A stretch of DNA of 64,000 nucleotides from positions 62,001-126,000 of the forward strand of contig CAVTHW010000018.1 in the NCBI GenBank assembly GCA_963734625.1, read 5' to 3'. Positions within the stretch are counted from its first letter, which is position 1. Every line of letters starts with the position of its first letter. The position numbers and the translations under genes were made by a program. Below are positions 18,856-27,511 of the stretch, piece after piece. Source of the stretch: CAVTHW01 sp963734625 (lineage in GTDB: Bacteria > Acidobacteriota > Terriglobia > Bryobacterales > Bryobacteraceae). The notes beneath the pieces were generated by a model. That model did no database searches and was not told the DNA's origin. It saw nothing but the letters and a program-made list of their open reading frames with translations.

Positions 18856-18883
18856 CGCCAAAGTGGCGCAAGCTTTAGCTTGC
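18856..18883. repeat. Two hairpins between nadA and nadE
   Basis: CGCCA-AAG-TGGCG (18856-18868) and GCAAGC-TTTA-GCTTGC (18868-18883) adjoin directly after the nadA stop. No run of T follows, so they may reduce or process the nadA-nadE transcript but are not a standard terminator. Confidence 0.5.
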
Positions 18884-18885
18884 GG

Positions 18886-19815
18886 CTAGCGAATGGCCAG
18901 CATTCGCTCGAGCGGTATCAGCGCCCGGCGCATGGTTTCGGCGGGCACTTCGATCGCGGGCTTCAGATCGCGCAGCGCGTCCCGCAGCTTCTCCAGCGTG
19001 TTCAGCTTCATGTAGGGGCACTCGCTGCAGTTGCACTGCTCGTTGGGGACGAAGTAGAAACGCTTGGCCGGAGCGAGCTTCTTGAGCGAGTGCGAGACCC
19101 CGCTCTCGGTCATCACGATGAACTCCTCGCCGTCGGTCTTGACGCAGTAATCGATGATGGCGGAGGTGGAGCCGATGAAATCCGCCAGCGCCAGCACCTC
19201 TTCCGGACACTCCGGATGGGCCGCCACTTTGGCCGTGGGATGTTCGGCCCGCGCCTCCAGCAGGCGGCGCGCGGCGAAGGTGGCGTGAACGATGCAGGTG
19301 CCCTGCCATACCTTCAGATTCTCGCGCCCGCTCTGGCGCTTCACATAGTTGCCCAGGTTGCGATCGGGCAGAAACAGCACGGTCTTGTCGGCCGGGATAG
19401 AGTTCACCACCTGCACGGCATTCCGGGAGGTGCAAAGGATGTCGCTCTCCGCTTTCACGTCGATCGAGGTGTTGATGTAGCTGACGATGACGTCGTCCGG
19501 GTATTGCCGCTTGTAAGCCCGGAGCTGCTCGACCGTGCAGGCGTCCACCAGGCTGCAGCCGGCATTGATGTCGGGAACCACGACGATCCGGTCGGGATTG
19601 AGCACCTTGGCCGTTTCGGCCATGAACAGGACCCCGCAGAAAGCGATGACGTCGCCCTGGAAATCGCGCGCCTTGCGAGCCAGCTCCAGACTGTCGCCGA
19701 TGGCGTCGGCCAGCTCCTGGATTTCGGACTCCTGGTAGTGGTGCGCCAGCAGGATCGCGCGCCGGGCGCGCTTGAGATCCATGATTTCTTCGGCAATAGT
19801 CTGAGTCGCCAGCAT
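18886..19815 (-). CDS. nadA: Quinolinate synthase
   Basis: NadA condenses iminoaspartate with dihydroxyacetone phosphate to quinolinate, the first committed product in NAD synthesis, using a [4Fe-4S] cluster. The three cluster-cysteine contexts are FCGVLFMAETAK, GTCIVHATF and EQCNCSECPYMKLN. Other signatures are ILLAHHYQESEIQELAD, VVPDINAGCSLVD, SYINTS and LPDRNLGNYV. At 309 residues it has normal length and no break. No nadB or nadC is in the window. It heads the run nadA-nadE-propeller-GH57. Confidence 0.96.
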   Translation of the reverse strand: MLATQTIAEEIMDLKRARRAILLAHHYQESEIQELADAIGDSLELARKARDFQGDVIAFCGVLFMAETAKVLNPDRIVVVPDINAGCSLVDACTVEQLRAYKRQYPDDVIVSYINTSIDVKAESDILCTSRNAVQVVNSIPADKTVLFLPDRNLGNYVKRQSGRENLKVWQGTCIVHATFAARRLLEARAEHPTAKVAAHPECPEEVLALADFIGSTSAIIDYCVKTDGEEFIVMTESGVSHSLKKLAPAKRFYFVPNEQCNCSECPYMKLNTLEKLRDALRDLKPAIEVPAETMRRALIPLERMLAIR

Positions 19816-19860
19816 GCAGTGAACCGATCTGCTTCTATTTTAGCAGCTTAGGCCCAGGGC

Positions 19861-20301
19861 TCACCGCTTGGCCGGCGCCTTCTTCATCTCTTGCCGCAAT
19901 TGCTTTTGGACCTGCTGCCGCTGGCCGGCCCTGCGCTCCTTGAGCGTTTGCCACTGCTCGGGGGTCAGAACGAGGCGTAGCCGCAAGCTCATCTGGGAGA
20001 CGGAGCGCAGCAGATCGCCGCGGGCGGCGACTACCCGGTCGATGGCCTCCTGTGCTCTGCCTTCACTGACCTGGTCTTCGTTCATCACATCCTGAAGGTT
20101 GCCTTCCGCCTTCTGGACGGCCGCGCGCTGCTCGATGAGCCGGTCTCGGTACTCGCGGACCCGGGTCCGGATCTGAGTCTGTTGATCCCGGCTGAGATTC
20201 AGGTTCTGAACCACAGGGCTGTCCCACCACGCGGTCATCTCGGGACTCTGAGCCCACGCCAGGGCCGCGCAGATAACGAACAATCCAACCAGTCTAGTCA
20301 T
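19861..20301 (-). CDS. Spy/CpxP-like periplasmic protein
   Basis: A 146-residue secreted protein with a signal peptide (VGLFVICAALAWAQ). The rest is mostly charged alpha-helix, ending LTPEQWQTLKERRAG, the LTxxQ motif of Spy/CpxP proteins, which act as periplasmic chaperones or stress sensors. NLNLSRDQQTQIRTRV is a second, similar motif nearer the N-terminus. Its ATG overlaps the stop of the anti-sigma gene (ATGA), so it is the third gene of a sigma/anti-sigma/Spy operon and a likely effector or feedback sensor of that circuit. Confidence 0.8.
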   Translation of the reverse strand: MTRLVGLFVICAALAWAQSPEMTAWWDSPVVQNLNLSRDQQTQIRTRVREYRDRLIEQRAAVQKAEGNLQDVMNEDQVSEGRAQEAIDRVVAARGDLLRSVSQMSLRLRLVLTPEQWQTLKERRAGQRQQVQKQLRQEMKKAPAKR

Positions 20302-20714
20302 GGCTGCACCTCAAACAAAGCTCTAATTGGTTCTACCGCTTCCGGTGCGTCGCTCTGAACCAGCGAGTAAACTTCGGAGTAAAGCTCACGGTCCGCGGAC
20401 TCCGGCGCCGGAGCGGGGGCGGGCCTGTAGAGCAGAACGGCGAGCGTCACGACGCCTGCCGTGGCGCCGGCCGCGGCGAGCGAAAGCCAGCGGAAGCTCT
20501 TGCCCGGCCTTTCCAGCCGCCGCTGAACTTCCCGGCGTTGGCTGGCCAGAAACGCCTCCGGGACATTCGGCGGCTCTAGTATCCACTCACGCTTCTCGAT
20601 CAGCCTCTGCCAGCGCTGGGCGCAGTCCGGGCACTCTGTCAGGTGCGCGTCATCGGGACCCGTCCCGTACAGGCGACTTACCAAGTCGTCATCGCTCCAA
20701 TGTCCGCCGTTCAT
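20298..20714 (-). CDS. Anti-sigma factor with zinc-finger motif
   Basis: A 138-residue single-pass membrane protein. The cytosolic N-terminus carries H-x3-C-x2-C (HLTECPDC, residues 24-31), the zinc-binding anti-sigma (ZAS) signature. One membrane helix follows (WLSLAAAGATAGVVTLAVLLY, about residues 76-96) and a short periplasmic domain. It overlaps the ECF sigma gene by ATGA and the Spy-like gene by ATGA. It should hold the sigma factor at the membrane until a periplasmic signal releases it. Confidence 0.85.
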   Translation of the reverse strand: MNGGHWSDDDLVSRLYGTGPDDAHLTECPDCAQRWQRLIEKREWILEPPNVPEAFLASQRREVQRRLERPGKSFRWLSLAAAGATAGVVTLAVLLYRPAPAPAPESADRELYSEVYSLVQSDAPEAVEPIRALFEVQP

Positions 20715-21316
20715 GATCTTCGCTCCCCTCTTCCCGGGCCGAAATAAAGATCCCGCAGTTCCTCGCGCAATTTGGCCACCGCGCGCGACATATGCACCTT
20801 GACTGTCCCAATCTCGAGCTGAAGGATCTCCCCGATTTCCCCCAGGCTCAGGTCCTCGAAGTGTCTTAGAACGAAGACCGAGCGCTGCCTTTCGGAGAGC
20901 CGCTCCAGGGCCGCCGCCAGCCGCCCGGAGATTTCCCGCGCGAACAAGCGGTCTTCCGCGCTTGGGCTGGCGTCCGCCGCCAGCGCCAGAATGACCCGCT
21001 CATCGTCGGGGTCGGGCCGCTTTCGCCAGAACTGCCAGCGGCGCGACCGCAGGCGGTCCAGGCAGGTGTTGACCGCCACCCGGGTGAGCCATTTGGCCGG
21101 ATCCTGGAGATCTTCGGAACTCCCCGACTGGAAGGCTTTATAGGCTTTGAGGAAGACTTCCTGGGTGGCCGTATCCGCCTCGTCCCGCTCCCGCAGAAAA
21201 CGGAAACAGAGCAGGAATGTGCGCCTCTGCTCGGCCCGCATCCAGGCGTCGAAATCGATGGGGCGCGCCGCATCCGGCGAGGTCCCTTCCAACTGGCCAG
21301 CCACCACGCCCATCAT
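20711..21316 (-). CDS. ECF-type RNA polymerase sigma factor
   Basis: A 201-residue sigma-70-family factor with only regions 2 and 4. Region 2 (about residues 25-95) contains FLRERDEADTATQEVFLKAYKAF and WLTRVAVNTCLDRLRS; region 4 (about 135-185) contains LSERQRSVFVLRHFEDLSL and GTVKVHMSRAVAKLREEL. The first gene of a three-gene operon with its anti-sigma factor and a Spy-like protein, probably controlling an envelope-stress response. I did not find a clear autoregulatory promoter upstream. Confidence 0.92.
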   Translation of the reverse strand: MMGVVAGQLEGTSPDAARPIDFDAWMRAEQRRTFLLCFRFLRERDEADTATQEVFLKAYKAFQSGSSEDLQDPAKWLTRVAVNTCLDRLRSRRWQFWRKRPDPDDERVILALAADASPSAEDRLFAREISGRLAAALERLSERQRSVFVLRHFEDLSLGEIGEILQLEIGTVKVHMSRAVAKLREELRDLYFGPGRGERRS

Positions 21317-21364
21317 ACCTATCAGTGTTGACGAGAAACGGCCGGGGAGGTTTACAGGCGGTTT

Positions 21365-21541
21365 TCAGGCGCGCTTGCCGCGGGCGCCCCAGGCGGTGGC
21401 AAAGACGAACCAACCGAGTGACGCCACCGCCAGGATGTTCTTATAGGCCGCCTCATCCAGCCGACCCAGGAAGCACATCACCGGCGCGGCCAGGCACACA
21501 GCCATACAACCGATGCTCGCAGTGGCATAGACGTATCGCAT
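21365..21541 (-). CDS. Small two-helix membrane protein linked to the NCS1 permease
   Basis: A 58-residue protein starting MRYVYATASIGCMAVCLAAP with two hydrophobic segments (residues about 3-25 and 38-54) and a basic tail GARGKRA. The ATG at 21541 begins 4 bases after the permease stop, so it is probably translated with it. The layout mirrors the tiny membrane protein after the SSS symporter at 5414-5638, although the two sequences are not obviously related. No family recognised. Confidence 0.6.
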   Translation of the reverse strand: MRYVYATASIGCMAVCLAAPVMCFLGRLDEAAYKNILAVASLGWFVFATAWGARGKRA

Positions 21542-21545
21542 ACGC

Positions 21546-22934
21546 TTAGCGGCTCCCTTCCGGAGCGGAGATCTTCTTCCCGAAGGCCATTTGCAGGGCG
21601 GTGTAGGAGATTAGTGCAATGAAGTAGCCCGGCAGCCAACGAAAGTACAGGTGCAACGGCATCAAGGCACACGCCGCCAAAGTTCCGGCCCAGACCACGG
21701 CCGCGGGCCAGTTGACCAGTTGCCTGTATTTCTCCGCCTGATATTGCACCACCCCGACCCGCGGCAGGATCCAGTGTTCCGCGAACACCACCGCGCCGAT
21801 CGGCATCAACACCAGTCCGTAGATGGCCACATAGTCCAGCAGCCTGGTGAAGACCATCGGGAAGGCGGAGAGGATGGAAGTGAGCACGCCGGCCGCCAGG
21901 GTAATCTTCCACCGGGGCCAGTTGGGGGTGACCGTCTGAATGGCCAGTCCCACCCGATACAGCGTCGGGTTCGCGGTGGTCCAGCCGGCCAGCACCACCG
22001 CCCCGGTGCCGGCCAGCCCCGCCGCCTGGAACGCCATCAGGCCCGGATTCATCTCGCGATTCACCCCGGCCACCATAATCCCCGAGCAAATCCAGGCGAG
22101 CATGTGGCCGGGATACATGCCGAAGGCCGAGTAGAGGCCGTACTTCCAGCTCCTGGCGTAGCGGAAAAGGGCCATGTCCGACAAAGCGATGTGCATGGCG
22201 AGGTTGGCGAACCAGGCGAAGAAGACGATGTGCCAGACGCCGAACTGTTCCTGTCCCGCGGTGGGCACTCCGGTCCACACGCGGGTCCGCAGAACCAGCC
22301 AGAGGTTATCCAGATTCCCGTCCACTCCCAACTTGGGGAGTGTGGCGACGGCTCCGGCGATAAAGATGGCGAAGATCCAGGGCGAGCAGATCTGAGCGAA
22401 CCTGGTGAGTTTCTCGAAGCCGAGAATCGCCAGGACCGTGAAGGCGGCCCCGATCGAGACAGTCAAGGCGACCCAGCCGAAGCTGCTGGGGAGCACGTCG
22501 GTCAGGCCCGGGGTCCGGATGTCGAAGGCCAGCCCAACCGCGGAGGCGGAAACCGAGATCATGGCGCCGGCGAGGATGCAGTACAGCAAACCGTTGGCGA
22601 TGTTGTAGACGAAAGTAAGCCCCGGCCCGGCGATTCTCCGCAGGTACCAGTAGAGCGTCAGCCTGGTTCTCACGGCGATCGGGGCACACACGAAGGTCCA
22701 GGAGAGCACCGCGAGAAAGTTGCCCAGCAGCAACCCGAGCAGCAGGTCTTTGGCACTGACGCCATGCAGGACGAAAAACGCACCGATGACGAACTCGGTG
22801 GCGGCCACGTGTTCGCCCGCGAAGAGGCCGGCGAACCTGGCGCCGCCTTGCAGCTTATCGGGTGACACGCGCTCGCGGTCGAACTCATAGAGCTGGTCCA
22901 TCCGCGCCGCGAATTTGGACAATCGGGTGGACAT
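21546..22934 (-). CDS. NCS1-family permease (cytosine/purine-type)
   Basis: A 462-residue integral membrane protein with about 12 helices. The signature segment AGWTTANPTLYRVGLA is characteristic of nucleobase:cation symporters of the NCS1 family, and the N-terminus places GEHVAATEFVIGAFFVLHGV in the first helix region. NCS1 proteins import purines, pyrimidines, allantoin, thiamine or hydantoins. No catabolic gene for these compounds is adjacent, so the substrate is open. A tiny membrane protein follows directly. Confidence 0.82.
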   Translation of the reverse strand: MSTRLSKFAARMDQLYEFDRERVSPDKLQGGARFAGLFAGEHVAATEFVIGAFFVLHGVSAKDLLLGLLLGNFLAVLSWTFVCAPIAVRTRLTLYWYLRRIAGPGLTFVYNIANGLLYCILAGAMISVSASAVGLAFDIRTPGLTDVLPSSFGWVALTVSIGAAFTVLAILGFEKLTRFAQICSPWIFAIFIAGAVATLPKLGVDGNLDNLWLVLRTRVWTGVPTAGQEQFGVWHIVFFAWFANLAMHIALSDMALFRYARSWKYGLYSAFGMYPGHMLAWICSGIMVAGVNREMNPGLMAFQAAGLAGTGAVVLAGWTTANPTLYRVGLAIQTVTPNWPRWKITLAAGVLTSILSAFPMVFTRLLDYVAIYGLVLMPIGAVVFAEHWILPRVGVVQYQAEKYRQLVNWPAAVVWAGTLAACALMPLHLYFRWLPGYFIALISYTALQMAFGKKISAPEGSR

Positions 22935-23024
22935 TCTCTTTGCGCTCCTCAGGGGCCTTCTGGACCAGCTTCTAAGCCGGAAGGTTCAGGATAGTATACT
23001 CCTGAGTCCTTCTTGGCCACTGAT

Positions 23025-23099
23025 ACCGGCGACCGCGCCGAAATCCGTAAGCTGCCGGGAACCAGCACCGTCTGGTCCAAGCTGTACGCCCGCCGCGAA
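23025..23099 (+). pseudogene. Fragment of a DinG-type helicase gene
   Basis: These 75 bases match 26048-26122 inside the helicase gene with about 7 mismatches, in the same orientation. The match covers the segment encoding TGDRAEIRKLPEASSVWSKL, part of the iron-sulfur domain. Nothing before or after matches, and the frame runs into unrelated sequence. It ends 54 bases before the start of the TcmP gene. It is a relic of a second helicase copy or of an incoming DNA segment. Confidence 0.8.
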
Positions 23100-23152
23100 G
23101 GCGGATCCCCCAGCCGGAACATTCTGTTACACTCTTGTTTGAAAAGGTCCTC

Positions 23153-23994
23153 ATGCCGCCCGAGTACGACATCATCGGCCCGTGGTCAGAAGTAAAGCTC
23201 GCCATCCTGCGCGAATACGCCGTTCCATACTCCACGATTGTCTCAGCGAAAGGATTTCACCACCTCTACATCGATGCCTTCGCTGGACGAGGGTCTCACC
23301 TCTCCCGCACGACCGGTGAAATCATTCCTGGGAGCCCACTGAACGCCCTTGTCACCGAGCCACCGTTCAAGGAGTACCACTTCATCGATACGGATCCGGC
23401 CCGGGTGGAGCAGTTGAGGACGCTCTCGGGCGGCCGGGAAGATGTTTACATCCACTACCGGTGACTGTAACGACAGTACTCTTGCGCGAAGTCTTCCCCC
23501 GCGCGAAATATGCCGACTACAAGAGGGCTCTCTGCGTCTTGGATCCTTATAACATCGACCTCTCCTGGGAGGTTGTCTCCACGGCAGGGCGGATGCGGTC
23601 TGTTGAGATCTTCCTCAACTTCATGGTGATGGACATGAATATGAACATCCTTTTGAGCGACCCCGAAAGGGCGGAGTCCGCGCAGGTTGCTCGTATGAAC
23701 CGGTTCTGGGGCGATGAGTCTTGGCATTCCACTGCTTATGAAGAGGATCCGCAGCGTCATCTATTTTGGGAATCCGGCATGGTAAAGGTGGAGGATGCGA
23801 ACGAGAAGATCGCGGAAGCGTACCGGCGGCGCCTGCTGGACGTAGCGGGCTTCAAGTTCTCGCCAGTGCCATTACGCTTCCCGAACAGCCAGGGCGCGAC
23901 AATCTACTATCTGTTCTTTGCCTCGCCTGACCCGACTGCCAACAAGATTGTGCAGCAGATCTTCGACAAGTACCGGCAGAGAAAGTGGTTCTAG
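23153..23994 (+). CDS. tcmP: Three-Cys-motif partner protein TcmP (two indels)
   Basis: TcmP proteins occur next to proteins with a three-cysteine motif; their function is not established. The protein reads MPPEYDIIGPWSEVKLAILR, then HHLYIDAFAGRG and EYHFIDTDPARVEQLR, which look like motifs I and II of a SAM-methyltransferase-type Rossmann fold, then CVLDPYNIDLSWEVV in the motif IV position. Near 23459 one extra base (TACCGGTGAC) breaks the frame and near 23493 one missing base restores it, giving HYGDCNDSTLA in between. Length is about 280 residues. AAGG precedes the ATG. The partner gene starts 1 base after its stop. Confidence 0.8.
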
Positions 23995-23995
23995 G

Positions 23996-24757
23996 ATGGC
24001 GAACAGCTCCTATATCGAGTGGACTGACGCCACCTGGAATCCGGTGACCGGTTGCTCAAAGATCAGTCCAGCCTGCAAGTTCTGTTATGCAGAGCGTATG
24101 GCGCGCCGCCTGCAAGCGATGGGGCAGAAGAACTACCGCAACGGCTTCGAGGTGATGCTACAACCGCACATGCTGGAGCTTCCGCTGCGCTGGCGGCAAC
24201 CGCGCCGCGTCTTCGTCAACAGCATGAGCGACTTGTTCCACCAGGAGGTCCCCGCCGCATACATTCTTCAGGTATTCGAAGTGATGCAGCAGGCATCACG
24301 GCACCAGTATCAGATCCTCACGAAGCGGTCGGCCCGACTACTCGATTTGGACCGGACGCTGCCATGGCGACCGCACGTTTGGATGGGGGTCAGCGTCGAG
24401 TGCAAGGACTACCTCTTCCGTGTTGACCACCTGCGCAGGACCCACGCGCACGTCAAGTTTCTGAGCATCGAGCCGCTGCTCGGCCCCCTCTCGGGACTAG
24501 ACCTCCGGGGGATTGACTGGGTGATCGTCGGCGGTGAGTCAGGCCCAGGGGCGCGGCCGATGGACCCCGCCTGGGTCCGTCAGATCAGAGACCGCTGCCT
24601 GCGAGCCGGCGTGGACTTCTTCTTCAAGCAATGGGGTGGAGTTTTTAAGACGCGAACCGGTCGCCTTCTCGACGGCCGGACATGGGACGAAGCTCCGATG
24701 CTGCCTGATGTACCCGCCGTCCCCCCAGAGCACTACAACCCCGTGATTCTCGCTTAA
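23996..24757 (+). CDS. DUF5131 / phage Gp37-Gp68-type three-Cys protein
   Basis: A 253-residue protein starting MANSSYIEWTDATWNPVTGC. The three-cysteine motif is C20-x6-C27-x2-C30 (GCSKISPACKFCYAERMA), resembling an iron-sulfur site of radical-SAM-like barrels although the spacing differs from the classical C-x3-C-x2-C. Later conserved blocks are VFVNSMSDLFHQEVP, YQILTKRSARL, WMGVSVECKDY, FLSIEPLLGP and DWVIVGGESGPGARPMDP, then a final FKQWGG. It is the partner of TcmP and is often seen in phages and mobile DNA. Its reaction is unknown; nucleic-acid modification is a plausible guess. Confidence 0.85.
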   Translation: MANSSYIEWTDATWNPVTGCSKISPACKFCYAERMARRLQAMGQKNYRNGFEVMLQPHMLELPLRWRQPRRVFVNSMSDLFHQEVPAAYILQVFEVMQQASRHQYQILTKRSARLLDLDRTLPWRPHVWMGVSVECKDYLFRVDHLRRTHAHVKFLSIEPLLGPLSGLDLRGIDWVIVGGESGPGARPMDPAWVRQIRDRCLRAGVDFFFKQWGGVFKTRTGRLLDGRTWDEAPMLPDVPAVPPEHYNPVILA

Positions 24758-24916
24758 GCAGGGAAGATCGCAGCCCTATTGGCGCGGCTGCCTGACCACG
24801 AACGCTTGCGAGCACGCGGAGTAGGGCGGTTTCAAATCACTCCGAACTCCGTCACCAGATTCTGCCCCTTTCGCTCAGGTTGTGGCGCCCTCACCGCAAT
24901 ATCGGAGGACGGGCCG

Positions 24917-25513
24917 TCAGCGAATGTCCCCAAGCAGGCTTTTCTTTCTCGGCTTGGTGTCGATCAACGCTTCAAAGCGCATCGACACAAACCGGGCCTG
25001 CTTGCCTTTCCCCAAATCGGCAAGTTCCATGGACTTGATCTCGAGGCTGCCTTCACCGACCGGCGGAGCTTCGTATCCGGGCGTTCCCAAGATCAGCCCG
25101 CCTGCCTGGGGGTCCTTCTTCGGCGGCATGTATAGAATGACCTCAAGTTCGCGACAGGCCTTAGTCTGGTCCCGGGCATTCAGCACAAAGTTGAAACCTC
25201 GGCTGAGGCCGGGACCTTCTTTCCGTGTAGCCCGGCGTTGGTTGTCCTGGGTCACATAATCCCGAACATCGATTTGGGTTGAAGACGAGCCGTGGAAGGG
25301 AGGAGTCACACAGGCAATGAAATTCTCCCTGGCGTTCTCGTCCCGAATCTCCGCGCCCCACCCAGAGCCCTCCCACCATTGAAGAACAAAGGCCAGGCCG
25401 CCTCCCAAGTCCTTGCGGTAATTCTCCCCAGCTCGAACTGTCGCGGCGAATTGAACCTGGTGTTGGGCGGCAATGGGAGCGGCCATCAGTATCAATTCGA
25501 GCATGATCCGCAT
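24917..25513 (-). CDS. Secreted protein of unknown function
   Basis: About 198 residues with a short signal peptide (IMLELILMAAPIAAQ). Mature segments include ATVRAGENYRKDLGGGLAF, WGAEIRDENARENFIACVTPP, GLSRGFNFVLNARDQTKACR and GSLEIKSMELADLGKGKQAR. No catalytic motif is evident, and the tail (DTKPRKKSLLGDIR) is basic. The ATG at 25513 follows GGGAGG closely; the ATG at 25504 is an alternative with better spacing. It is divergent from the helicase gene and convergent with the tcmP/DUF5131 pair. Confidence 0.65.
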   Translation of the reverse strand: MRIMLELILMAAPIAAQHQVQFAATVRAGENYRKDLGGGLAFVLQWWEGSGWGAEIRDENARENFIACVTPPFHGSSSTQIDVRDYVTQDNQRRATRKEGPGLSRGFNFVLNARDQTKACRELEVILYMPPKKDPQAGGLILGTPGYEAPPVGEGSLEIKSMELADLGKGKQARFVSMRFEALIDTKPRKKSLLGDIR

Positions 25514-25597
25514 GTGCCTCCCAAACCCTTTGTGCGCGATCCTAGCACACATCGGCACAGTTGGCGCAATCGGCTACACTCAAACTTGAAGCCCCCG

Positions 25598-27511
25598 ATG
25601 CAGCCCCGCACCCGGCCGATTACCACCCGGCAGTTCTTCGCGCCGCACGGCCCGCTTTCCGAGTGGCACCCCAACTTCGAGTTCCGGCCCGGCCAGCTTG
25701 AAATGGCCCTCGAAGTCGAATCCGCCCTCACCGAAAACAAGCACCTCATCGTCGAGGCGGGCACCGGCACGGGCAAGACCCTGGCCTACCTGGTCCCGGC
25801 CATCCTCTCCGGCCGCCGCGTGGTGGTTTCGACCGGCACCAAGAATCTGCAGGAACAGCTCTTCTTCAAGGACATCCCCTTCCTCCAGCAGCATTTCGAC
25901 CGGCCCCTCCGCGTCTGCTGCATGAAGGGCCGCTCCAACTACGCCTGCCGGCAGAAAATCTACGACGCCGAAAAGGAGCCCATCCTGGCGGGCCTCGAAG
26001 AAGTCGCCGATTTCGAGATCATCCGCGACTGGGAGAAGACCACCGAAACCGGCGACCGCGCCGAAATCCGCAAGCTGCCGGAAGCCAGCAGCGTCTGGTC
26101 CAAGCTGGACGCCCGGCGTGAACTCTGCGCCGGCCAGAAGTGCCCGCAGTTCGAGCGCTGCTTCCTCACTCGCATGCACCAGCAGGCGCAGGCGAGCGAC
26201 ATCATCATCGTCAACCATCACCTCTTCTTCGCCGACCTCGCCGTCAAGGAAGACGAATACGCCGGCATCATCCCCGAATACGCCGCGGTCATCTTCGACG
26301 AGGCCCACGAGATCGAGGACGTGGCCGGACAGTATTTCGGCGTCTCTCTCAGCAACTACCAGATCTCCGATCTCCGCCGCGACGTCGCCGCGCTGGCCCG
26401 CCGCAAGGGGTTCGGGTCGAAGGACCTGGATGCCACGCTGGAGCAGCTCGACGGACGCGCCGAGGGCTTCTTCGCGCACTTCGAAGCCGTCGAAGGCCGC
26501 ACCCGGTTCTCACCCGAAGCGAGCTTGGAAGCCTATACCGATCTCAACGCCTCGCTCGCGGCCCTCGCCGGCCGCCTGGAACTCGTCGCCGACCCGCCCG
26601 AGGAGCTTATCCCCCTCCAACACCGCACGCTCGAACTCGCCGACAACCTGCGCTTTCTGGTTGAGAAGCGCGACGAGTCTTACGTCTATTGGATCGAGAA
26701 GCGCGGGCGGGGCTGCTTCTTACAGGCGACGCCGATCGACGTCTCGACGATCCTCGCCGAGAGGCTGTTCTCGAAAGTCGGCGTGATAGTCCTGACATCG
26801 GCCACCCTGGCGGTGGCGGGCAGTTTCGACTACACCCAGCGCCGGCTCGGCCTGCGCACCGGCCGCACACTCGCAGTAGTGGGCCAGTTCGACTTCGCCA
26901 AGCAGGCCTTGCTCTACGTGCCGCAGCACCTGCCCGACCCCCGCAGCCCCAGTTTCTCCGCGCTGGCCGGCGAGGAGATCCTGCGGCTGCTTCAGGCCAG
27001 CCGCGGCCGCGCCTTCGTGCTGTTCACCAGCTACCAGCAGATGCGGCGCGTTTACGACCACGTCGCATTCGACATCGAATACCCGACCCTGCTGCAAGGC
27101 TCCGGCCCGCGCAACGCGCTGTTGGAAGAGTTTCGCGCCACGCCCAACTGCGTGCTGTTCGCCACGTCCTCGTTCTGGCAGGGCGTCGACGTGCCGGGCG
27201 AGCAACTCAGCCTTGTTATCATAGATAAGCTGCCGTTTGCGGCGCCGAGCGACCCGGTGGTGGAAGCCCGAATCCGGACCATCCGCGAACAGGGGGGGAA
27301 TCCTTTTTACGACTACCAGATTCCTCAGGCGGCGCTGGCTTTGAAGCAGGGCTTCGGGCGGCTGATCCGTAGCCGCTCGGATCGCGGAGTGCTTGCGCTG
27401 CTGGACAACCGGATCACCAAACAGCGCTACGGACAGGTGTTTTTCGACAGCCTTCCCGGCTACGGTTTCACGATGGAGTTTAGCGAAGTGGAGAAGTTCT
27501 TCGATGTTTGA
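25598..27511 (+). CDS. dinG: DinG/XPD-type ATP-dependent DNA helicase
   Basis: A superfamily 2 helicase of 637 residues that unwinds DNA 5-prime to 3-prime. Walker A is EAGTGTGKTLAYL (Lys60), the DEAH box is at 234-237, and late motifs include LTSATL, FATSSFWQGVDVPG and QGFGRLIRSRSDRG. Four cysteines (C117, C177, C182, C188) are placed to hold the iron-sulfur cluster of this family. The start ATG 25598 is preferred because translation upstream is not conserved and would run into the divergent gene. Its last 8 bases overlap queD. A 75-base copy of the iron-sulfur region lies at 23025-23099. Confidence 0.93.
   Translation: MQPRTRPITTRQFFAPHGPLSEWHPNFEFRPGQLEMALEVESALTENKHLIVEAGTGTGKTLAYLVPAILSGRRVVVSTGTKNLQEQLFFKDIPFLQQHFDRPLRVCCMKGRSNYACRQKIYDAEKEPILAGLEEVADFEIIRDWEKTTETGDRAEIRKLPEASSVWSKLDARRELCAGQKCPQFERCFLTRMHQQAQASDIIIVNHHLFFADLAVKEDEYAGIIPEYAAVIFDEAHEIEDVAGQYFGVSLSNYQISDLRRDVAALARRKGFGSKDLDATLEQLDGRAEGFFAHFEAVEGRTRFSPEASLEAYTDLNASLAALAGRLELVADPPEELIPLQHRTLELADNLRFLVEKRDESYVYWIEKRGRGCFLQATPIDVSTILAERLFSKVGVIVLTSATLAVAGSFDYTQRRLGLRTGRTLAVVGQFDFAKQALLYVPQHLPDPRSPSFSALAGEEILRLLQASRGRAFVLFTSYQQMRRVYDHVAFDIEYPTLLQGSGPRNALLEEFRATPNCVLFATSSFWQGVDVPGEQLSLVIIDKLPFAAPSDPVVEARIRTIREQGGNPFYDYQIPQAALALKQGFGRLIRSRSDRGVLALLDNRITKQRYGQVFFDSLPGYGFTMEFSEVEKFFDV

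Noticed and set aside
18856..18883. nadA downstream hairpins as a terminator
   Set aside because: No T-tract follows and nadE continues in the same direction 60 bases on, so they are listed only as hairpins.
23461..23994. A separate gene starting MTVTTVLLREVFPRAKY
   Set aside because: It is the second part of TcmP; restoring one base on each side joins it to the first part.
24758..24916. Possible small gene after the DUF5131 gene
   Set aside because: Frames here have no ribosome binding site or recognisable product.
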